A stretch of 10,027 nt of DNA from Gemmatimonas sp. UBA2094. Lineage in GTDB: Bacteria; Gemmatimonadota; Gemmatimonadetes; Gemmatimonadales; Gemmatimonadaceae. The notes beneath the pieces were generated by a model. It was not told where the DNA came from and ran no database searches. It was given only the letters and a program-made list of their open reading frames with translations. Position 1 is the stretch's first letter. Every line of letters begins with the position of its first letter. The translations under genes and the position numbers were made by a program. Location of the stretch: positions 8,162 to 18,188 of the forward strand of contig DCZC01000188.1 of assembly GCA_002331565.1 (NCBI GenBank). The letters run 5' to 3'. Below, piece after piece: positions 1 to 6,745 of the stretch.

Positions 1-1
1 C

Positions 2-688
2 AAGATCCAGGCGAACATGGACCCCAAGCACCGCGACCGTGTGGCGTTCCTGCGTGTCGTGAGTGGCCACTTCGAGGCAAACATGCAGGTGTTGCATCAG
101 CGCACCGGCAAGCCCATCCGCCTCGCGGCACCGCAGCAGTTCATGGCCCGCGACCGGGTGGCTATCGAGGAGGCGTGGCCCGGCGATGTGATCGGGGTGA
201 TGGACCGAGGCAACCTCCGTATCGGCGATACACTTGGCGGCGACGGCAAGATGGAGTTCCAGGGCATCCCGCGCTTTGCACCGGAACACTTCGCGCGGGC
301 CATGCCGGCCGATCCGATGAAGCGCAAGCAGTTCGATCAGGGACTCCGCCAGCTTACCGAGGAGGGGGCGGCGCAGGTGTTCTACGCCGAAACGAGCGCC
401 GGCTCACAGCCGATCGTGGGGGCGGTGGGCCAGCTGCAGTTCGACGTGATGGCGTTCCGCCTCGAGTACGAATACTCGGCGCCCTGCAAGTTCGAAAAGA
501 TGAGCTACCGGTGGCCGCGTTGGCTCACCGGTCCCAAGGCCGATGTGGAGCGCGTGGCGACGGGACTTGGGCGCATGAAGGTGTACGACCACAAGGGCGC
601 GATCGTGGTGCTCTTTCAGGATCAGTGGGCGCTGCGCCGGGCGCTGCAGCATGAGACGGCGGTGCAGTTCCATGAAACGGCGCCATAG
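2..688 (+). CDS. prfC: Peptide chain release factor 3, C-terminal part (5' end outside window)
   Basis: RF3 is a translational GTPase that removes RF1 or RF2 from the ribosome after peptide release. The visible 228 residues are in frame from base 2, so the GTPase domain lies upstream of the window. They begin in domain II with KIQANMDPKHRDRVAFLRVV, a near-identical match to what I remember of E. coli RF3. Domain III follows, with the family motifs EEAWPGDVIG, IGDTL, GIPRFAPE, LTEEGAAQVF and VGAVGQLQFDV. The end, AVQFHETAP, matches the usual RF3 C-terminus (VQFH). No frameshift or missing segment is visible. The gene ends with TAG at 686-688 and converges on the next gene, with a hairpin between them. 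Confidence 0.97.
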   Translation, partial: KIQANMDPKHRDRVAFLRVVSGHFEANMQVLHQRTGKPIRLAAPQQFMARDRVAIEEAWPGDVIGVMDRGNLRIGDTLGGDGKMEFQGIPRFAPEHFARAMPADPMKRKQFDQGLRQLTEEGAAQVFYAETSAGSQPIVGAVGQLQFDVMAFRLEYEYSAPCKFEKMSYRWPRWLTGPKADVERVATGLGRMKVYDHKGAIVVLFQDQWALRRALQHETAVQFHETAP

Positions 689-720
689 GGGCTGCGGTCG
701 CCGCCCCCGGCCGCTGCCCC
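688..720. terminator. Possible bidirectional terminator hairpin between prfC and the 522-residue gene
   Basis: Bases 688-697 (GGGGCTGCGG) pair with 711-720 (CCGCTGCCCC). This gives nine G-C pairs, one T-T mismatch and a 13-base loop. The hairpin starts at the last base of the prfC stop codon and ends one base before the stop codon of the convergent gene, so it fills the 32-bp gap. There is no real T-tract on either side, so it is either a weak intrinsic terminator or only a 3'-end stabilising stem. The placement supports the call more than the sequence does. Confidence 0.45.
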
Positions 721-2289
721 TTACTTGGGCAACGTATCGATCTGCCGCCCCACATGCCCGATGACGAAGCCGCCGTCTTCGGTGCTCGTGAAGTAGATGC
801 GGAGGCAGGTCGCCGGATTGCTGCCCTTGCGGAGCTGATCGGCGCAATCGACCTCGCGGTCGCCATCGCGGAATACGTACGGCGACTTGCGGGTCGGATC
901 GATCGGGCCGGGCAAGTAGTCTACGCCCAGATCGGCGAAGACTTCGCCGAGTGGCCGGCCGAGGGCCCGATCCTGACGACGGCGCCCCACTTCGCCCAGC
1001 GCCTTGAGGTACGACCACGCGGTGTCAGGGTCGGGGAACTCCGACTCCTTCGACGCCGTGAACGCCGACGGAATGATGCGCAGGGCGTCGCTGTACAGCG
1101 CCTGAGCACGTTCCACGGCCTCGAGCACCGACTGCGGCGCATCACTCGCCGGCTTCGCAATGGGCTGACGCTCCTTGTGCGCCGCCAGCGTGGTCCGGAG
1201 CGCGCGCGCCGACGCCTTTTCCTGCTCGAGCTGCTGGCGCGTATCGGTAAGCCGCTCGCGCGTGCGCGACAGTTCGCCTTCAGCGGCTCGCACCGCGTCC
1301 TCGAGCTGGCGCACGATCGCGATCAGCTGCGTCTTGTCCATCTCCACCCCGGACTCGGCGGCCGCGAGCGCCTCCGTGGCGTCGGGGCGGGCACTGTACG
1401 CCGCCGAGCGCAGATCGCGCAGGGTGTCCGCGATGGCCGGATCGGAGAAGGGGCGCTGCACCGAGACTTCGGCAAGGCGCTGCACGAGACGACGACGCTC
1501 GCCAGGCAGCGCCAGCGCGCGGGCCAACACCAGCGGGTGCTGGAAGGGGTCGGACTCGAGCGTGAAACCCGGGAGATAGGCGCGCGCCGAGCCAAGGAAT
1601 ACCGAGCGGGCGTGACCGCCCACGGCGTCGGAGAGTGCGAACGTGTCGGAGTGGCGCAGTTGGAAGCAGAGGCCCAGCCCGAACATCTCGGAGGCAAACT
1701 GCTCCGGCGGGAGCACGTAGCCACCATCGGGCAGTTCGGTCAGCAGGAGCACGGGCATCGTTCGCGCCGGATCACACAGGACGAAGCGCACGAAGGCGTC
1801 GAGCGTGCCCGCCTCGAGTTGCGTGGGCGTCCGCTGCAGCGGACCGTCGTTGGAGACGAGCGTGAATGCCGCATCGAGCTCACTGAGCAGGCGGGGGGGA
1901 CGCACCGGCGGCGGTGCGCCATTGGCCGCGCCGCCTTCGGTGCTCACGCGGATGTTCACCTGGCGATGTGGGACCCCAGCTAGGCCCGACGTCACCACAT
2001 AGGTGACGTGCGTCGACCATTGCAGCGCGCGGTCGAGCGGATCGGGCGCGTGCACGACGATGTCGGCGAGTGCCGATCCCTCGTGGCGGTATGGAGCCCA
2101 ACGGAGAATGCGGCCACCGTCGAGGGTATGATTGGATGGAGCATCCCAGCTCAGTTGCTGGCCCTGATCCAATCCCAGCCAGACCACACAGGCAGCGAGG
2201 AACGCCGAATCGGCATCCGTCGCCGCGCTACGCGGCGTCAAATCGAAGTGGAGCGCAAGACGTGGTTGCACGGGTCTGTTGATTTGCAT
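721..2289 (-). CDS. Conserved protein of unknown function: N-terminal region, coiled coil, C-terminal RIYF/IGHVG module
   Basis: The 522-residue product has no enzyme motif, signal peptide or membrane segment that I can see, so it is probably cytoplasmic. Three parts are visible. Residues 1-245 contain MPVLLLTELPDGGYVL (178-192) and GSARAYLPGF (233-242). Residues about 316-373 are a charged, Q/E/R-rich coiled coil. Residues about 386-522 form a C-terminal module ending in CLRIYF (495-500) and IGHVGRQI (510-517). From memory this order resembles large uncharacterised actinobacterial proteins with a PVV.S strand, a GAVRVYWPG-like motif, a coiled coil and a final RIYF..IGHVGRHL. That recognition is unverified. 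The ATG at 2289 has a GAAGG sequence only two bases upstream, so the start is plausible but not certain. It diverges from dtd and converges with prfC, so it is probably monocistronic. Confidence 0.85.
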   Translation of the reverse strand: MQINRPVQPRLALHFDLTPRSAATDADSAFLAACVVWLGLDQGQQLSWDAPSNHTLDGGRILRWAPYRHEGSALADIVVHAPDPLDRALQWSTHVTYVVTSGLAGVPHRQVNIRVSTEGGAANGAPPPVRPPRLLSELDAAFTLVSNDGPLQRTPTQLEAGTLDAFVRFVLCDPARTMPVLLLTELPDGGYVLPPEQFASEMFGLGLCFQLRHSDTFALSDAVGGHARSVFLGSARAYLPGFTLESDPFQHPLVLARALALPGERRRLVQRLAEVSVQRPFSDPAIADTLRDLRSAAYSARPDATEALAAAESGVEMDKTQLIAIVRQLEDAVRAAEGELSRTRERLTDTRQQLEQEKASARALRTTLAAHKERQPIAKPASDAPQSVLEAVERAQALYSDALRIIPSAFTASKESEFPDPDTAWSYLKALGEVGRRRQDRALGRPLGEVFADLGVDYLPGPIDPTRKSPYVFRDGDREVDCADQLRKGSNPATCLRIYFTSTEDGGFVIGHVGRQIDTLPK

Positions 2290-2373
2290 TGCCTTCGACT
2301 CATCACCGCGCGATGCCGCCGAGACCGGCGATGCTCCTACCGCACAAACGACTCGAAGCCAATCTTTGGGGCT

Positions 2374-2853
2374 ATGCGAATACTACTCCAACGCGTACAG
2401 CGTGCTGAAGTCCGCATTCGAGAGGAGACGGACGAAGGGCCGCGCGAACGAATTGCGGGAAAGATCGACGGCGGATACCTGCTGCTCGTCGGGTTCACCC
2501 ACACGGATACCGAACGGGAAATCGAGTGGATGGCCGACAAGGTACTCGGTCTTCGGCTGTTTCCAGACGCAGACCAGAAGCTGAACTGTGACCTCGGCGA
2601 ACGGGGCGGCGCACTGTTGGTTGTGTCCCAATTCACGCTGTACGCCGACGCCAGAAAGGGCAGACGGCCCAGTTTTGCCGATGCGGCCAAGCCTGAGCTC
2701 GCCACCCCACTATATAACCGATTCGTAATGTATTTGAAACAGCGCGGCGTCCGGGTGGCGACGGGTGAATTCGGCGCCATGATGAACGTCGAACTCGTCA
2801 ACGATGGACCGGTCACCATCTGGCTGGAGCGAGAGGCGGGCGCGTCGGCCTGA
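2374..2853 (+). CDS. dtd: D-aminoacyl-tRNA deacylase
   Basis: DTD hydrolyses D-amino acids (and glycine mischarged on tRNA-Ala) off tRNA, which protects translation. The 159-residue product is slightly longer than the usual 145-150. The two family signatures are intact: SQFTLYAD at 85-92, with the catalytic-pocket Ser/Gln and Thr88, and NDGPVT at 143-148, with the Gly-Pro motif that rejects L-amino acids. KGRRPSFADAA (95-105) is also typical. Residues 17-29 form a longer, charged loop than in the E. coli protein as I recall it, which accounts for the extra length. The ATG at 2374 was chosen because the family starts with MR(I/V)(L/V)(I/L)QRV. A weak GGGG lies four to seven bases upstream. Codon use is less GC-rich than in neighbouring genes: by hand count, about 49 of 160 codons end in A or T. 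Confidence 0.96.
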   Translation: MRILLQRVQRAEVRIREETDEGPRERIAGKIDGGYLLLVGFTHTDTEREIEWMADKVLGLRLFPDADQKLNCDLGERGGALLVVSQFTLYADARKGRRPSFADAAKPELATPLYNRFVMYLKQRGVRVATGEFGAMMNVELVNDGPVTIWLEREAGASA

Positions 2854-2861
2854 ACCACCGG

Positions 2862-2907
2862 GTCGATTTGCCGGCCGCCTCTGAATCGTACAGGCCGGCA
2901 GGTCGGC
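2862..2907 (+). other. Long RNA foldback in the dtd 3' region
   Basis: Bases 2862-2876 pair with 2893-2907 as RNA on the + strand. That is 15 consecutive pairs, of which 12 are Watson-Crick and 3 are G-U, around a 16-base loop. The inner eight pairs (TGCCGGCC with GGCCGGCA) are perfect. The three G-U pairs become A-C mismatches in the opposite transcript, so the fold favours the dtd message. The stem starts nine bases after the dtd stop codon. No T-tract follows, so it may act as an mRNA-stabilising or terminator-like stem. Confidence 0.5.
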
Positions 2908-2929
2908 TGAACCATCCGAAATAGTACCA

Positions 2930-2949
2930 GTCGGCATACCAATGCCGAC
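2930..2949. terminator. Perfect 8-bp hairpin between convergent dtd and metZ
   Basis: GTCGGCAT (2930-2937) and ATGCCGAC (2942-2949) are perfect inverted repeats around a four-base loop (ACCA). The hairpin lies four bases beyond the metZ stop codon (2954-2956 on the - strand). In the metZ transcript it is followed by a modestly T-containing stretch (CTGGTACTATTTCGG). On the + strand it is followed by AAAA rather than T's. It therefore looks more like the metZ terminator, and only weakly like one for dtd. Confidence 0.5.
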
Positions 2950-2953
2950 AAAA

Positions 2954-4168
2954 CTACTCGCCGAGCGCCTGTTCGAGGTCGGCGATGATATCGGCCACGT
3001 GCTCGAGCCCCACGCTGATGCGGATCAACCCGTCGGAGATCGCCACGGCCGCTCGCTCGCCCGGCGAGAGCTTGCTGTGCGTGGTGGATGCGGGATGGGT
3101 AACGATCGTCCGCGTGTCGCCAAGGTTCGCCGAATGGGACACCATGCGGACCCGATCGAGAAAACGGCGTCCCGCCTCCAACCCGCCCTTGAGCACCAGC
3201 ACGACGATGCCACCACCCTGTGTCATCTGCCGCTTGGCCAGTTCGTGTTGCGGATGCGACGGCAGGAACGGATAGCGCACCGCGTCGAGCGCCGGATGCC
3301 CCTCGAAGTGCTGCGCAATGGCGAGGGCGTTCTGGCAGTGGCGGTCCATACGCACGGCCAGCGTCTCGAGCGACTTGGAGAGCAGCCACGCATTGAACGC
3401 GCTCATGGCGGGCCCAGTATGTCTCGCGAAGAAGCGGCAGTCGGCGATGTACGACGCGTCGCCGATGATGGCGCCGCCGAGTGCCCGTCCCTGACCGTCC
3501 ATGTACTTCGTGGCCGAATGGATCGACACCGACGCGCCGAGGGCGAGCGGGCGCTGCAGGTACGGCGTGGCGAAACAGTTGTCCACGACCAAGGGAATGC
3601 CGCGCGACTTCGCGAACGCACCGAGCCAGACGAGATCGATGAGCTCGAGTCCGGGATTGGACGGTGTCTCGATGAAGATCAGCTTCGTGTTGGGCTTCAC
3701 GAGCCGCTCCCAGCTCGATGGGTCACCCACATCGGCGTAATCGCACGAGACGCCCCACTTGGGGAGGATGCGTGTGAATATCTGGTGCGTGCTGCCGAAC
3801 AGCGCGCGCGACGCAAGCACATGGTCGCCGGACGACACGCGTGCCGCGATGGCCGTGAAGACCGCCGACATCCCCGACGCGGTCGCTATGCCGTCCTCAC
3901 CACCTTCGAGCAGGCACAGCTTGTTGATGAACTCGTCGGTGTTCGGGTTGGAATACCGGCTGTAAATGTTGCCGGCCACTTCTTCGGAGAAGAGCGCCCG
4001 CGCGTGCTCGGCATCGTCGAACCGGAAGCTCGACGTGAGATAGAGCGGGACCGAGTGCTCGTGCTCCGGCGACATGGGTGCCTGCGCGCGGATGGCGAGC
4101 GTTTCGAAGTGCGCCGTGGAGCGGGTATCGGGCTCGGACGGCGATGCGGGAGCGACGGGTTCGGACAT
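2954..4168 (-). CDS. metZ: O-succinylhomoserine sulfhydrylase (PLP-dependent, direct methionine biosynthesis)
   Basis: MetZ converts O-succinylhomoserine and sulfide directly to homocysteine, bypassing cystathionine. The 404-residue product is a full-length Cys/Met-metabolism PLP enzyme. Visible residues are the phosphate-binding YSRYSNPN (69-76), SGMSAV (98-103), the PLP-stacking region and Asp196 in VVDNCFATP, and the Schiff-base Lys221 in HSATKYMDGQGR (217-228). The DGQGR after the lysine is what I associate with MetZ rather than with cystathionine gamma-synthase or beta-lyase. Acyl-donor preference (succinyl versus acetyl) cannot be read with certainty. The ATG at 4168 has no Shine-Dalgarno site, only a pyrimidine-rich leader. 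The N-terminal 20 residues are Pro/Ser-rich and probably disordered. It is divergent from maf and convergent with dtd. No sulfur-assimilation gene is adjacent. Confidence 0.93.
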   Translation of the reverse strand: MSEPVAPASPSEPDTRSTAHFETLAIRAQAPMSPEHEHSVPLYLTSSFRFDDAEHARALFSEEVAGNIYSRYSNPNTDEFINKLCLLEGGEDGIATASGMSAVFTAIAARVSSGDHVLASRALFGSTHQIFTRILPKWGVSCDYADVGDPSSWERLVKPNTKLIFIETPSNPGLELIDLVWLGAFAKSRGIPLVVDNCFATPYLQRPLALGASVSIHSATKYMDGQGRALGGAIIGDASYIADCRFFARHTGPAMSAFNAWLLSKSLETLAVRMDRHCQNALAIAQHFEGHPALDAVRYPFLPSHPQHELAKRQMTQGGGIVVLVLKGGLEAGRRFLDRVRMVSHSANLGDTRTIVTHPASTTHSKLSPGERAAVAISDGLIRISVGLEHVADIIADLEQALGE

Positions 4169-4183
4169 GGCAAAAAGAAAGAG

Positions 4184-4200
4184 AGATCTGGTAACTTACC
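4184..4200. promoter_or_regulatory. Palindromic divergent promoter/operator candidate between metZ and maf
   Basis: The 34-bp gap between the two start codons contains AGATCT (4184-4189) followed directly by the odd palindrome GGTAACTTACC (4190-4200). The palindrome gives TAACTT on the + strand and TAAGTT on the - strand, and both fit a TANNNT -10 element. On the + strand the element ends five bases before the maf ATG, which implies a leaderless message. On the - strand it would leave a leader of roughly 17-20 bases for metZ. No convincing -35 box is visible for either direction. The symmetry could equally be a repressor site. Confidence 0.4.
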
Positions 4201-4202
4201 AT

Positions 4203-4826
4203 ATGTCCCATCCGAATCCGACGCCCATCCCCGCGCCCGTGCGCGTCATCCTCGCCTCGCAGTCTCCGCGCCGCCGCGAACTGCTCGCGCAGATCGGCAT
4301 TACGCACGAGGTGCGCCCAGCCGACGTCGACGAATCGGTCTGGCCCGGTGAGGAACCGGTACCCCATTCCGAACGGCTGGCGCGGGCGAAGGCGCACACG
4401 CTGGCCGTCCAGCACCCCGATGCCATCGTGATCGGCTCCGACACCATCGTCGTGATCGACGGTGCCATTCTCGGGAAACCGGTCGATGCGGCGGATGCCG
4501 TGGCCATGCTGCTGCGGCTCTCCGGGCGCGAGCACACCGTATACACGTCCGTGGCCGTGGCCCACCAGGGCCGGACGCTCTCAGCGGTGGAAGCGGTGCC
4601 GGTGACGTTCCGCCCCATCGACCGGGCACTCGCCGAGGCCTACGTGGCCGCGGGTGAGTCGATGGACAAGGCCGGCGGCTACGGCATTCAGGGTTTCGGT
4701 GCCACGCTCGTGGAGAAGATCAGCGGCGACTACTTCGCCGTCATGGGGCTCCCGCTCGGCCGACTCGTGGAGCTCATTCGCGAGCTCGGGTACGAGTACA
4801 TGTTCGGGCCGGTGCGACACGTTTGA
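4203..4826 (+). CDS. maf: Maf-family nucleoside triphosphate pyrophosphatase (dTTP/UTP type)
   Basis: Maf proteins hydrolyse nucleoside triphosphates, often modified or non-canonical ones, to monophosphate and pyrophosphate. They are linked to house-cleaning and septum control. The 207-residue product has the family start LASQSPRRRELL (17-28), the catalytic-base region GSDTIVVIDG (78-87, Asp80), a LGKP loop (90-93) and MDKAGGYGIQG (154-164). It ends with ISGDYFAVMGLPL, where the family has GSYxAVVGLPL. The DKAG.YGIQG form matches the YhdE (dTTP/UTP) branch rather than the YceF (m7GTP) branch. ATG 4203 is chosen because the fold starts soon after it. An in-frame ATG at 4167 would add 12 basic residues and overlap the metZ start. 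Neither has a good ribosome binding site. The gene converges on the GT9 gene, with 18 bp between stops. Confidence 0.94.
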   Translation: MSHPNPTPIPAPVRVILASQSPRRRELLAQIGITHEVRPADVDESVWPGEEPVPHSERLARAKAHTLAVQHPDAIVIGSDTIVVIDGAILGKPVDAADAVAMLLRLSGREHTVYTSVAVAHQGRTLSAVEAVPVTFRPIDRALAEAYVAAGESMDKAGGYGIQGFGATLVEKISGDYFAVMGLPLGRLVELIRELGYEYMFGPVRHV

Positions 4827-4844
4827 GGCTGGCGCTGGCAAGAC

Positions 4845-5945
4845 TTATCGGAGCCCGCGGGCTCTCAATTCCGCCAGCCGCGAGGCCGCATACACGGAGT
4901 GCCACACCGCCAACTTCGCCGCGACATCTGCCACCGTGATGCGTGCCACGCGCCCCTCGCGGTACGTCATGTCGAGTGGGTAGACCTCACCCGGATCGCC
5001 ATAGGCGTCGATCATGAGATCGTGTGCGAAATCGTACGGCCCCACGCGCTTGGGGTTGGTGTAGCCCAATAGGGACACGACCGGCGCGCGCAGCGCCACC
5101 GCGAGATGCAGCGGGCCGGTATCGGGCGACAGCGCGACGGCGGCCCCGTCGAGAATGGCCGAAAGCTTGCGTAGGCCGCTGCCGAGTGCCGAGTGTGCGA
5201 ACGGCGCCGCTCGCATGATCACGGCTTCGGCCGCGAGTTCACGCGGCGTGCGCCCGCCTACGAGGACCGGCTGCAACCCGTACTCGTAGTGCAACACATG
5301 ACACACTTCCGCCCACCGCTCCGGTATCCAGTCCTTTGCCGCCTTGCTCGTGGCCACCACGATGGGCGCGATCGGCCGATCGAACTGCGAGACGAACGCC
5401 CGCTGCCACTCGCGCTCTTCGTCGGTCCACGGGCCGAGGGTCCACTGCGGCGTCGCGTGCGGCACACCGAGCGCGTCCAGGAATTCGAAGTACTGATCCT
5501 GTACGTGCTGGCCGGTGTGCGGGGCGATGCGGTGCGTGGTGAACAGCCAGTTCGCATCACGGGCCCGCTCACGGTCGAAGCCGAGTTTGACCGGTGAGCG
5601 GGTGAACCCGGTAATGAGGCCGGCCTTGAAGTACACCTGGAGTCCGAGCACGACGTCGAAGGGACGTGTCGCCAGCGCGGCGCGCACGTCGAGGAAGCCG
5701 CGCCACCCCTTTGAACGATCGAAGAGCACGATGTCGTCGACCAGCGGATGCCCACGCACGAGGGTGGCCGGCCCTGGCTGCAACACCCAGGTGATGTGGC
5801 TCGCGGGAGCATGCGCCTTGAGGGCATGGATCACGGGCATGACGTGCACGGCATCGCCCACGGCACTCATCATGACGATGCCGATGCGCTGCAACCGCGT
5901 CGGCGGCAGCGGTGGCGTGGTGGGTACGGTGCGCACGACGCTCAT
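4845..5945 (-). CDS. Glycosyltransferase family 9 (heptosyltransferase-like)
   Basis: GT9 enzymes transfer heptose or related sugars from nucleotide donors to the LPS inner core on the cytoplasmic face of the inner membrane. The 366-residue product has the GT-B two-lobe plan. The N-terminal lobe carries IGIVMMSAVGDAVHVMPVIH (21-40), the family's G-D-x-x-H-x-x-P signature. The C-terminal lobe carries VATSKAAKDWIPERWAEV (197-214), the donor phosphate region, and LSPDTGPLHLAVAL (272-285), the D-T-G-P-x-H signature. The ATG at 5945 overlaps the stop codon of the upstream kinase gene as ATGA, with GGTGAG close upstream. This rules out the longer open frame that extends to 6920. It is the last gene of the trpE-kinase-GT9 unit. 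Which sugar and acceptor it uses cannot be told from sequence alone. Confidence 0.9.
   Translation of the reverse strand: MSVVRTVPTTPPLPPTRLQRIGIVMMSAVGDAVHVMPVIHALKAHAPASHITWVLQPGPATLVRGHPLVDDIVLFDRSKGWRGFLDVRAALATRPFDVVLGLQVYFKAGLITGFTRSPVKLGFDRERARDANWLFTTHRIAPHTGQHVQDQYFEFLDALGVPHATPQWTLGPWTDEEREWQRAFVSQFDRPIAPIVVATSKAAKDWIPERWAEVCHVLHYEYGLQPVLVGGRTPRELAAEAVIMRAAPFAHSALGSGLRKLSAILDGAAVALSPDTGPLHLAVALRAPVVSLLGYTNPKRVGPYDFAHDLMIDAYGDPGEVYPLDMTYREGRVARITVADVAAKLAVWHSVYAASRLAELRARGLR
4851..4864. terminator. 14-base palindrome at the maf/GT9 convergent junction
   Basis: GAGCCCGCGGGCTC is a perfect palindrome and can form a five-pair stem with a CGCG loop. It lies 25 bases after the maf stop codon and inside the last codons of the convergent GT9 gene. 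On the + strand it is followed by TCTCAATT, a poor T-tract. It could be a terminator for maf, but in DNA this rich in G and C it could also be chance. Confidence 0.25.
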
Positions 5946-6745
5946 AGGCTCACCCCCGCGGCCCCGGGCAAGGTGCTGTCGTGCGGCGTGCGCGCCATGG
6001 CGGCGGCGGCGAACTCCGCGATGTCCGCTTCGACGAAGTCGCAGCCGAACTGCCGGTTCCACTTGCGCAGCGAACGCACCAGTCGCGAGACGTTGCGCTC
6101 CATGACCTGAGCGGCCGGACCGGCGTCGATTCGCACCACATCCACGTCGATGACCATGGCGCGTGGCGGCGTGCCCTCGGGCGTGTGCACGAGGATGTTC
6201 TTCACATTGAGGTCGGGGTGAACCACGCGGTGCGAAGCCAGCTGCGCCAGTAACGTCAGCGTCGCTGCCAGCGCCGCGTCGCGATCTACGGACGGCGCCA
6301 ATCCTGCAAGTACCATCCCGAGGTCGGCCGTGTCGGGGACGTATCGGGTCATCACGTCCACACGCACCAGTCCGAAGCTCGCGTCGTACAGGACGTAGCC
6401 CAGCACCTCGGTGGTGGAAATGTCCATGGCGAGCAGCTCGCGCGAGCGGGCAAGCTCCACCGGGGCGCGCGTGGGGCGGCGAAACAGATCCTGCGTGAAT
6501 GGCGCGAGCAGACCGCCGTGCCACGCGTGACGAACCACTACGGCAGGGCCACCGGCGGACAGCGACGCCATGTACACGGGTGCGCGGCCACGGAGCGCGC
6601 GCGGCTGCGGTTCGGACGAAGCCCAATCGTAGAGTGAACCATGCACGCGGACGAGATCGGCCACGCATGACAACAGCGATGCCGGTGCGAACACCGTCGC
6701 CGCGCCAACGCGTGCGCTTTCGATGGTCGTCAGCGTGCCGCTCAT
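5942..6745 (-). CDS. KdkA/WaaP-like lipopolysaccharide core sugar kinase
   Basis: This family has a protein-kinase fold and phosphorylates Kdo or heptose in the LPS core. The 267-residue product shows the family order as I know it. VVRHAWHGGLL (70-80) resembles the KdkA glycine-rich RHYRRGG strand, followed by a TRAPVELARSRELL helix (92-105). The catalytic loop is VVHPDLNVKNIL (174-185), with Asp178 and Asn183. VIDVDVVRI (198-206) stands for the metal-binding IDFD segment (Asp200, Asp202). The start ATG at 6745 overlaps the trpE stop codon as ATGA. A longer frame reaches 6859, but its extra 38 residues are inside trpE and rich in Arg, so I reject them. The next gene (GT9) starts in its stop codon. 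The pairing with GT9 supports a role in LPS core assembly; Kdo versus heptose is undecided. Confidence 0.8.
   Translation of the reverse strand: MSGTLTTIESARVGAATVFAPASLLSCVADLVRVHGSLYDWASSEPQPRALRGRAPVYMASLSAGGPAVVVRHAWHGGLLAPFTQDLFRRPTRAPVELARSRELLAMDISTTEVLGYVLYDASFGLVRVDVMTRYVPDTADLGMVLAGLAPSVDRDAALAATLTLLAQLASHRVVHPDLNVKNILVHTPEGTPPRAMVIDVDVVRIDAGPAAQVMERNVSRLVRSLRKWNRQFGCDFVEADIAEFAAAAMARTPHDSTLPGAAGVSL

Noticed and set aside
754..1983. A 409-codon open frame on the + strand opposite the 522-residue gene
   Set aside because: Its composition is dominated by Arg, Gly and Glu and no family is recognised. The - strand frame has conserved motifs and a coiled coil.
2290..2373. CTTCGA/TCGAAG inverted repeat in the gap between the 522-residue gene and dtd
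   Set aside because: Six bases separated by more than 50 bp is expected by chance and overlaps no clear promoter element.
2337..3389. A 350-codon - strand open frame opposite dtd and overlapping metZ
   Set aside because: It runs antisense through dtd and out of frame through metZ, both of which have intact signature motifs.
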